Positions 1 to 6,453 of a DNA stretch of 7,696 nucleotides are shown here, piece by piece. The DNA comes from JAEUPI01 sp035499355. GTDB lineage: Bacteria > Pseudomonadota > Gammaproteobacteria > Burkholderiales > Burkholderiaceae_C. The stretch's first letter is position 1. Each line of letters begins with the position of its first letter. Below the pieces are notes generated by a model. The model was given only the letters and a program-made list of their open reading frames with translations, did not search any database and was not told where the DNA came from. The stretch spans positions 1 through 7,696 of the forward strand of contig DATJYZ010000412.1 of NCBI GenBank assembly GCA_035499355.1, read 5' to 3'. A program made the position numbers and the translations under genes.

Positions 1-773
1 TCCTGTACCTGGTGTTCGCCATCCTGCCGGTGTACTGGATGGTCAACATGAGCTTCAAGACCAACGAGGAGATCCTGGCCAGCTTCGCGCTGCTGCCCCG
101 GCACGGCACCTGGGACAACTACAAGGTCATCTTCACCGACGTGTCGTGGTATTCGGGCTACATCAACAGCCTGCTCTACGTCTCGATCAACACGGTGATC
201 TCGCTGATCGTCGCGTTGCCCGCCGCCTACGCCTTCAGCCGCTACAGCTTCCTCGGCGACAAGCACGTGTTCTTCTGGCTGCTCACCAACCGCATGACGC
301 CGCCGGCGGTGTTCCTGCTGCCGTTCTTCCAGCTCTACACCACGCTCGGCCTGATGGACACGCACATCGCGGTGGCACTGGCGCACCTGGTGTTCAACGT
401 GCCGCTGGCGGTGTGGATCCTCGAGGGATTCATGAGCGGCGTGCCGCGCGAGATCGACGAGACCGCCTACATCGACGGCTACACCTTCCCGCGCTTCTTT
501 CTCACCATCTTCGTGCCGCTGATCAAGGCCGGTGTCGGCGTGGCGGCGTTCTTCTGCTTCATGTTCAGCTGGGTCGAGCTGCTGCTGGCGCGCACGCTCA
601 CCAGCGTCAACGCCAAGCCGATCGTCGCGGTGATGACGCGCACGGTGTCCGCCGCCGGCATGGACTGGGCCGTGCTCGCGGCTGCCGGCACGCTGACGAT
701 CGTGCCGGGCGCGATCGTGATCTGGTTCGTGCGCCACTACATCGCGAAGGGCTTCGCGATGGGCCGCGTCTGA
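1..773 (+). CDS. glpQ: ABC transporter inner-membrane permease, MalG type, probably glycerol (5' partial)
   Basis: Membrane-spanning half of an ABC importer that would pass substrate from the periplasmic binding protein into the cytoplasm. The frame is open from the first base, and the GTG at position 12 lies inside a hydrophobic helix, so the true start is upstream. About 256 codons are visible, of some 270-290 usual for the family. Numbered from that GTG, the EAA loop that docks on the ATPase lies at about residues 143-172. It keeps the pattern E150-T-A, G156, nine residues, I166, two residues, P169. Hydrophobic segments lie near 1-13, 53-75, 86-108, 117-140, 170-195 and 219-240. The C-terminal GFAMGRV is typical of MalG-like permeases. 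The glycerol assignment is inferred from the two downstream genes, not from this protein. The stop is 15 bases before the next gene, implying one operon. Confidence 0.9.
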   Translation, partial: LYLVFAILPVYWMVNMSFKTNEEILASFALLPRHGTWDNYKVIFTDVSWYSGYINSLLYVSINTVISLIVALPAAYAFSRYSFLGDKHVFFWLLTNRMTPPAVFLLPFFQLYTTLGLMDTHIAVALAHLVFNVPLAVWILEGFMSGVPREIDETAYIDGYTFPRFFLTIFVPLIKAGVGVAAFFCFMFSWVELLLARTLTSVNAKPIVAVMTRTVSAAGMDWAVLAAAGTLTIVPGAIVIWFVRHYIAKGFAMGRV

Positions 774-788
774 AAGGGACATAGCGCC

Positions 789-1097
789 ATGCTCGAGTGG
801 ATGGTCTGGACCTTGCCGGTGGCGGTGTTCTTCAGCTGCGTGGTGCTGATGCTGATCGGCATGACCATCTGGGAGCTCAAGTCGCCGACGGTGCTGCGCA
901 AGGGCTTGCTGCCGATCGCCACCACGCGCGGCGACCGCCTGTTCATCGGCCTGCTCGCCGCGGCCTACGTCAATCTGGCGTTCGTCGGCCTGTCGGGCAA
1001 GCTCGCGCAGTGGTTCCACCTGGAGTCCGAGCCCAGCGTGTGGTTCGGCTTCGTGATCTCGATGGCGGTGCTCGGGCTGGTGATGAGCAAGGGCTGA
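789..1097 (+). CDS. glpU: Small integral membrane protein, DUF2160 type, of a glycerol ABC transporter operon
   Basis: A 102-residue protein with three predicted membrane segments at about 5-28, 51-70 and 83-100, and a short basic loop between the first two. Its size, the WELKSPT stretch after helix 1 and the TTRGDRLFI stretch before helix 2 fit the DUF2160 family. As I recall, that family occurs almost only between the permease and binding-protein genes of glycerol-type ABC transporters and is called GlpU in Rhizobium. Its biochemical role is unknown; a permease accessory subunit is a reasonable guess. The ATG at 789 has a GGGA ribosome site at 776-779 with a nine-base gap, in the 15-base space after the permease stop. 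A longer overlapping frame from 797 only runs on into the next gene and is not coding here. The family call is from memory, without a search. Confidence 0.82.
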   Translation: MLEWMVWTLPVAVFFSCVVLMLIGMTIWELKSPTVLRKGLLPIATTRGDRLFIGLLAAAYVNLAFVGLSGKLAQWFHLESEPSVWFGFVISMAVLGLVMSKG

Positions 1098-1113
1098 ATC
1101 TTCTTCAGGGATG

Positions 1114-1166
1114 CGGCCCGGAACTTCCCCGGGGCCGTGGTGACCCTCACTGCAACACGGGGAAGT
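1114..1166 (+). promoter_or_regulatory. Leader between DUF2160 gene and binding-protein gene with two competing RNA folds
   Basis: The 92-base gap 1098-1189 holds two pairings that cannot coexist. Fold A pairs CGGCCC (1114-1119) with GGGCCG (1132-1137), extended by two G-C pairs (1120-1121 with 1129-1130). Fold B pairs ACTTCCCCG (1123-1131) with CGGGGAAGT (1158-1166), nine perfect pairs, enclosing a small GTGA/TCAC hairpin (1140-1143 with 1147-1150). Neither is followed by a T run, so this is not an obvious terminator. A structure here could protect the downstream message or adjust translation of the binding protein, which importers usually make in excess over the membrane subunits. The pairings are read directly from the sequence; a regulatory role is inference. 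Confidence 0.4.
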
Positions 1167-1189
1167 GGTTGAACACGAGGAGACTCGCG

Positions 1190-2920
<1,731 letters not shown>

Positions 2921-2947
2921 AGAGTCTCCGGCGCAACAGGGGTGAGC

Positions 2948-2970
2948 GCGGCACGCATCGTCGGTGCCGT
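2948..2970 (+). other. Stem-loop just upstream of the operon terminator
   Basis: CGGCAC (2949-2954) pairs with GTGCCG (2964-2969) around a nine-base loop, with one extra G-T pair at 2948/2970. It sits 27 bases after the binding-protein stop and 10 bases before the terminator stem. There is no T run, so it is more likely a 3' mRNA structure than a terminator. It may be chance in G+C-rich DNA. Confidence 0.35.
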
Positions 2971-2980
2971 CGGCTCGTTG

Positions 2981-3013
2981 AGCCTCCGGCGCGCAAGCGC
3001 CGGAGGCTTTTTT
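2981..3013 (+). terminator. Intrinsic (Rho-independent) terminator of the ABC transporter operon
   Basis: A perfect 12-base stem, AGCCTCCGGCGC at 2981-2992 paired with GCGCCGGAGGCT at 2997-3008, closed by a GCAA tetraloop (GNRA type). A run of six T lies at 3008-3013. It is 60 bases after the binding-protein stop and 38 bases before the next start codon, so it separates the transporter operon from the following gene. Confidence 0.93.
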
Positions 3014-3051
3014 CAGCCGCGTGTCCGTCGCGCTGGCATCATCGGGCGGCC

Positions 3052-3759
3052 ATGAGGATCCTCTTTCGCTGCGACCCGGCGCTGTTCGATCTGCTGCCGC
3101 GGCCGCAGCCCGCGCGCGAGGCGCTGCCCGATTGGCTGCGCGCGATGAGGCCGCGCGTGCCGTCGGCGGTGCATCAGCGTGCCATCCGCACGGTGAAGCA
3201 ATGCCCGCCGTTCGTCGACGCGATGTCACACGGCTTCGTGATCGGCCTGCCGTGCGACGTCGTCGTGCGCGACGGCCAGTTCAGCTGGGACTGGCCGCTG
3301 CCGGCGTTGACGCTGCCCAACCACCCGCGGGCGCCGCTGAGCTTTCACGTCGGCGAGCAACTGCAAGGCTCGCCGCTGGCCCGCGACGGGCAGCTGGCGA
3401 TCAAGTTCAACAGCTTCTGGACCATCGAGCTCGAAGCGGGGTGGTCGCTGATGGTCACGCACCCGGTCAATCGCGACGACCTGCCCTTCCGCGTGGTCAC
3501 CGGCGTCGTCGACGCCGATCGCTTCCACGACGTCGGCATCAACTTCCCTGCCGTCTGGACCGACGCGGTGTTCGAAGGAACACTGCCCCGCGGCTTGCCG
3601 ATCGCGCAATGCCACCCGGTGCGGCGTGAAGCCGACGAGCTGGTGTGCGAGCCGATGGCTGTGGAGCACCAGCTGCGCTACGAGGCCGTGGCGGCACAGA
3701 TCATGGCCGGGGCCGGCGTCTACCGCAAAGGCTATCGCGGCAAGCGGCGCGTACCGTGA
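3052..3759 (+). CDS. Uncharacterised protein, resembles DUF6065 family
   Basis: A 235-residue protein with no signal peptide or membrane helix, so probably cytoplasmic. I do not know its function. The frame extends back to 2896, but the ATG at 3052 is the sensible start because anything earlier would run through the terminator at 2981-3013. A weak GGGCGG lies just upstream. Segments that look conserved from memory of DUF6065-type proteins are VKQCPPFVDAMSHGFVIGLP (residues 48-67), FSWDW (77-81), the THPVNRDDLPF stretch (136-146) and the NFPAVWTDAVFEGTLPRGLP stretch (164-183). The single cysteines at 7, 51, 68, 187 and 199 form no CxxC metal site. The tail (about 225-235) is basic. It appears monocistronic. 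No clear promoter is seen in the 38 bases between terminator and start, so transcription may begin within or before the terminator. The family name is tentative. Confidence 0.78.
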   Translation: MRILFRCDPALFDLLPRPQPAREALPDWLRAMRPRVPSAVHQRAIRTVKQCPPFVDAMSHGFVIGLPCDVVVRDGQFSWDWPLPALTLPNHPRAPLSFHVGEQLQGSPLARDGQLAIKFNSFWTIELEAGWSLMVTHPVNRDDLPFRVVTGVVDADRFHDVGINFPAVWTDAVFEGTLPRGLPIAQCHPVRREADELVCEPMAVEHQLRYEAVAAQIMAGAGVYRKGYRGKRRVP

Positions 3760-3760
3760 T

Positions 3761-4570
3761 TCAGGCAGCTGCTGCGCGCAGTGCAGCGCGCAGCGTGTCG
3801 AGATCGAGCCACAGCCGGCCCACGCGCGGCGTGGACAACGCATGCGCGATGCGGCCGAAGGTGTCTTCACGCAGGCGATAGGCGCGCCCGTAGGCCTGCA
3901 TCGCGTCGTCGATGCGCCCCGTCTCCTGCAGCACGATGCCGAGGTTGACCTCGGCCTCCGCGTGGTGGGGCGTCAGCGCGAGCACACGGTGCAGCGCATC
4001 GATCGCACCGTCGAAGTCGCCGAGGTCCTGGCGTACCAGCGACAAGCGGAACCACGCGTCGTGCAGCGACGGTGCGCGGCCGACCAGGTCGGCCAGCACC
4101 CGTTCGCAGGCCGCGGCGTCGTGCAGCGCGAGCAGCGCGTCGGCCAGCCCCAACGCGACGTCGGGCCGCCCTGGTTCCTGCGCCAACACCTGCTCGTAGC
4201 AGCGGCGTGCATCCCGCCAATCGCCGGTCGCACGGGCCGCATCGCCGGCGATCTTCAGCGACGGCAGGTGATCGGGGCGCGTGGCCAAGCTTGCCTGGAT
4301 GTGGCGTCGGGCTGCCGGCGCATCGGCAGCCTGCATGCACAGCACCGCCAGCATCTGGTGGATCGCCGGATGGCCGGCACCGGCCGGCGCAGCGGCCAAC
4401 GCCTGCTCGCACAGCGCGCGTGCCGCGTCCGGCCGCCCGGCGTGGACCTGGGCGATCGCTCGCTGCAGCAGCGGGGCCACCGCACCGTCGTTGGCGTCCA
4501 TGTGCCATCGTAGCCGCCCACCCGCGGCCATCGCCTCGGTGATGCTGGCGCCGCCGATCTTCAGCTTCAC
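3761..4570 (-). CDS. TPR (tetratricopeptide repeat) protein
   Basis: A 269-residue protein made almost wholly of about six tetratricopeptide repeats, at roughly residues 30-62, 68-100, 103-134, 137-168, 170-203 and 204-237. They show the usual small/Gly residue at helix turns (AGRPDAA, TGDWRDA, LGDFDGAI, TGRIDDAM) and a Pro near repeat ends. TPRs are protein-interaction scaffolds; no partner or catalytic domain is visible. In particular the C-terminus (LWLDLDTLRAAL then Ala) has no GT41-type glycosyltransferase domain. No signal peptide is seen. I chose the GTG at 4570 because AGGG lies five bases upstream and the next 15 codons all end in G or C. Alternatives are ATG at 4588 (275 residues) or ATG at 4501 (246 residues, starting MDANDG), neither with a clear ribosome site. 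It converges on the DUF6065-like gene with one base between stops and diverges from alkB. Confidence 0.82.
   Translation of the reverse strand: MKLKIGGASITEAMAAGGRLRWHMDANDGAVAPLLQRAIAQVHAGRPDAARALCEQALAAAPAGAGHPAIHQMLAVLCMQAADAPAARRHIQASLATRPDHLPSLKIAGDAARATGDWRDARRCYEQVLAQEPGRPDVALGLADALLALHDAAACERVLADLVGRAPSLHDAWFRLSLVRQDLGDFDGAIDALHRVLALTPHHAEAEVNLGIVLQETGRIDDAMQAYGRAYRLREDTFGRIAHALSTPRVGRLWLDLDTLRAALRAAAA
3771..3794. other. Nine-pair stem-loop at the tail-to-tail gene junction
   Basis: GCTGCGCGC (3771-3779) pairs perfectly with GCGCGCAGC (3786-3794) around a six-base loop. It begins 11 bases after the stop of the + strand gene and lies inside the last Ala/Leu/Arg codons of the TPR gene on the other strand. 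No T run follows, so it is not a canonical terminator. It could end or stabilise the + strand transcript, or simply reflect the repetitive Ala-rich coding sequence. Confidence 0.4.
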
Positions 4571-4595
4571 ATCAGCCCTGCGGCCCATCTCGGGA

Positions 4596-4624
4596 TTGAC
4601 CGCGCATCCGCGCAGTTCAAGAAT
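4596..4624 (+). promoter_or_regulatory. Candidate sigma70-type promoter of alkB
   Basis: TTGACC at 4596-4601 matches the -35 consensus at five of six positions. AAGAAT at 4619-4624 matches the -10 consensus at four of six, with the ideal 17-base spacing. Transcription would start near 4631, giving a leader of about 19 bases that still contains the GGAG ribosome site (4641-4644). It is the best promoter-like match I found in the divergent gap between the TPR gene and alkB. No start site has been measured. Confidence 0.5.
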
Positions 4625-4629
4625 GCGCG
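4601..4629. repeat. Inverted repeat overlapping the alkB promoter, possible operator
   Basis: CGCGCAT at 4601-4607 is the exact reverse complement of ATGCGCG at 4623-4629, with a 15-base spacer. Half-site centres are 22 bases apart, about two helical turns, which suits a dimeric DNA-binding protein. The left arm touches the -35 box and the right arm overlaps the end of the -10 box, so a protein bound here would block RNA polymerase. No regulator gene is in the window. The repeat is seen directly; its use as an operator is inferred. Confidence 0.4.
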
Positions 4630-4649
4630 CTCATCCACCCGGAGCACGC

Positions 4650-5855
4650 ATGCCCAGGGTCTACGCCGCCGACGATCCGCAACTCGGGCGCGTCACCTAC
4701 CGCGACCGCAAGCGCGCGGGGTGGCTGCTGTCGGTGGTCTACCCGCTGATCCCGTTCACCGGCATCGCCGCTCACGCGCTCACCGGTCTGCAGGTCGGGC
4801 TCGCATTGCCGCTCGCCATCAGCTACGGACTGATGCCGCTGCTCGACGCACTGATCGGCGAGGACGACAACAACCCGCCCGAGGCGGTGGTGCCGCAGCT
4901 CGAGGACGACCGCTACTACCGTTGGCTCACCTGGGCCACGGTGCCGCTGCACTTCGTGGCGCTGATCGGCTGCGCCTGGTGGGCCGGCACGCAGAACCTC
5001 TCGTGGTGGGCACTGCTGATCCTGGCCTACGTGGCCGGCACCGACTCGGGCCTCGGCATTAACACCGGCCACGAGCTCGGCCACAAGCACAACCGCATCG
5101 AGCAGTGGCTCGGGCGCCTGGTGCTGGCGGTGCCGGCGTATGGGCACTTCACCGTCGAGCACGGGCGCGGCCACCACCGCTGGGTGTCGACGCCGGAAGA
5201 TCACGCCAGTGCCCGCATGGGCGAGAGCATCTACCGCTTCGCGCTGCGCGAGCTGCCCGGCGGCGTCCGCCGCGCCTGGCGACTCGAGCGCGAGCGCCTG
5301 CAGCGCGAGGGGCGTTCGCCCTGGAGCTGGCACAACACGATGCTGCAGTCGTATGCGGTGACCGCTGCGCTGCAGATCGGCCTGATCGTCGCGTTCGGCT
5401 GGGTGATGATGCCGTTCCTGCTGGTGCACAACATGGTGGCGTGGTGGCAGCTCACGTCTGCCAACTACGTCGAGCACTACGGCCTGCTGCGCGCCAAGCT
5501 GCCCAACGGTCAGTACGAGGCCCCGCAGCCGCACCACTCGTGGAACACCAACCACCTGGTGACCAACCTCGCCACGTTTCACCTGCAGCGGCACTCCGAC
5601 CACCACGCGTATCCATCGCGGCGCTTTCAGTCGCTGCGCGACTTTCCCGATCTGCCGCGGCTGCCGAGCGGCTACTTCGGCATGTTTCCGCTGTCGTACG
5701 TGCCGTGGCTGTGGTTCAAGGTGATGGATCCGCGGCTGCTGGCACTGCCGCACGTGGCCGGTGACCTGAGCCGCGTCAATCTCGACCCGCGCCACCGCGA
5801 CACCCTCGTCGCGCACTACGGCGATCGCGGCCACGTGCAGGGCGCACCTGCCTGA
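4650..5855 (+). CDS. alkB: Alkane 1-monooxygenase (membrane diiron alkane hydroxylase)
   Basis: Integral membrane enzyme that oxidises the terminal methyl of n-alkanes to 1-alkanols using O2 and electrons from rubredoxin; first step of alkane degradation. All diagnostic motifs are intact: His box 1 HELGHK (141-146), box 2 EHGRGHH (170-176), box 3 LQRHSDHH (312-319), and the alkane-hydroxylase signature NYVEHYGLL (272-280) that separates AlkB from fatty-acid desaturases. A further His pair lies at 295-296 (PHHSWNT). Hydrophobic segments lie near 24-43, 46-66, 95-112, 117-133, 233-250 and 252-268. The length of 401 residues is normal for the family. The ATG at 4650 has GGAG at 4641-4644, five bases away; the longer frame from 4281 overlaps the TPR gene and is not coding. 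No rubredoxin is fused or adjacent. Chain-length preference cannot be read from the sequence. Confidence 0.95.
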   Translation: MPRVYAADDPQLGRVTYRDRKRAGWLLSVVYPLIPFTGIAAHALTGLQVGLALPLAISYGLMPLLDALIGEDDNNPPEAVVPQLEDDRYYRWLTWATVPLHFVALIGCAWWAGTQNLSWWALLILAYVAGTDSGLGINTGHELGHKHNRIEQWLGRLVLAVPAYGHFTVEHGRGHHRWVSTPEDHASARMGESIYRFALRELPGGVRRAWRLERERLQREGRSPWSWHNTMLQSYAVTAALQIGLIVAFGWVMMPFLLVHNMVAWWQLTSANYVEHYGLLRAKLPNGQYEAPQPHHSWNTNHLVTNLATFHLQRHSDHHAYPSRRFQSLRDFPDLPRLPSGYFGMFPLSYVPWLWFKVMDPRLLALPHVAGDLSRVNLDPRHRDTLVAHYGDRGHVQGAPA

Positions 5856-5873
5856 GCCGGCGCGGCCCCGAGG

Positions 5874-5918
5874 GTGTGCAGGACTGCGCACCGCCGACGC
5901 AGGCACCGTCGGCTGTGC
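5874..5918. other. Paired stem-loops between alkB and the pilin gene
   Basis: Two structures overlap after the alkB stop. The first pairs 5874-5880 (GTGTGCA) with 5885-5891 (TGCGCAC), including one G-T pair, around a four-base loop. The second pairs GCCGACG (5893-5899) with CGTCGGC (5907-5913), extendable past one mismatch by GCAC/GTGC (5888-5891 with 5915-5918), which uses bases of the first. No T run follows. They may form a 3' end for the alkB message. The rest of the 115-base gap holds an AT-rich spot at 5943-5948 and no gene. Confidence 0.35.
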
Positions 5919-5970
5919 ACCGGCGAAGGCGACATGCCTGCCAATAATCAGGCGCTCCCTTTCTGACTCC

Positions 5971-6450
5971 ATGCGCCGCGCAGGCTTCACGCTGGTCGAA
6001 CTGATGGTCGCGGTCGCCGTGCTGGCGATCCTGGCGACGCTGGCCCTGCCCAGCTTTCAGGCGCCGCTGGTGCGTCAGCAGGTGGTCGACTCGACCGCGC
6101 TGATCAACGCCGCGAAGAACGCGGTGGCGAGCAAGTGGACGGCCACGCAGGCGCTCGCGGTCGACAACGGCGACGCCGGCCTGCCCGCCGCCGACAAGCT
6201 GGTCGGCAACTACGTGTCCTCGATCCGAGTCGAAGGCGGCGCACTGCACGTGCAGTTCGGCAACCAGGCCAACGGCGCGATCAAGGGGCACACGCTGAGC
6301 TTCCGGCCCGCCGTGGTTGACGGCGCCCCGATGGTGCCGATCGCGTGGGTGTGCGGGGCGGCGCCCACGCCCGACAAGATGAGCGCCAAGGGCGTCGATC
6401 GCACCGATGTCCCCGCCAGGTACCTGCCGCTCAATTGCCGCGCCGGCTGA
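5971..6450 (+). CDS. Type IV pilin (prepilin with N-terminal methylation site)
   Basis: A 159-residue pilin precursor, the structural subunit of a type IV pilus or a related pseudopilus. The short basic leader MRRAG is followed by FTLVELMVAVAVLAILATLA. Prepilin peptidase (PilD) would cut after Gly5 and methylate Phe6; Glu10 (mature Glu5) is the conserved assembly residue. The hydrophobic helix (6-28) anchors it in the inner membrane before assembly. The globular part has the PilA-like pattern: KLVGNYVSSIRV (76-87), a VQFGNQANGAIKGHTLSF segment (94-111), then C128 in WVCG and C156 in PLNCRAG, the C-terminal disulfide pair. This resembles major pilins of the Pilin (PF00114) type more than GspG or FimT. 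No pilus assembly genes are nearby. The start is set by the prepilin leader; no Shine-Dalgarno sequence is visible upstream. It is tail to tail with the next gene, three bases between stops. Confidence 0.9.
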   Translation: MRRAGFTLVELMVAVAVLAILATLALPSFQAPLVRQQVVDSTALINAAKNAVASKWTATQALAVDNGDAGLPAADKLVGNYVSSIRVEGGALHVQFGNQANGAIKGHTLSFRPAVVDGAPMVPIAWVCGAAPTPDKMSAKGVDRTDVPARYLPLNCRAG

Positions 6451-6453
6451 GCC

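Noticed and set aside
797..1189. Upstream extension of the binding-protein frame by 131 codons.
   Set aside because: It overlaps the DUF2160 gene in another frame, and the ATG at 1190 starts a clean signal peptide with a strong ribosome site.
4592..4620. Possible - strand promoter for the TPR gene (TTGAAC as -35 at 4620-4615).
   Set aside because: The -10 position at a 17-base spacing reads AATCCC, only two matches to consensus; not enough to call.
4281..4649. Upstream extension of the alkB frame by 123 codons.
   Set aside because: It lies antisense to the TPR gene; the ATG at 4650 has GGAG at the right distance and gives the normal AlkB length of 401.
4617..5990. A 457-codon open frame on the - strand opposite alkB.
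   Set aside because: AlkB on + has every catalytic motif. The antisense product is low-complexity Arg/Val/His-rich and has no recognisable domain.
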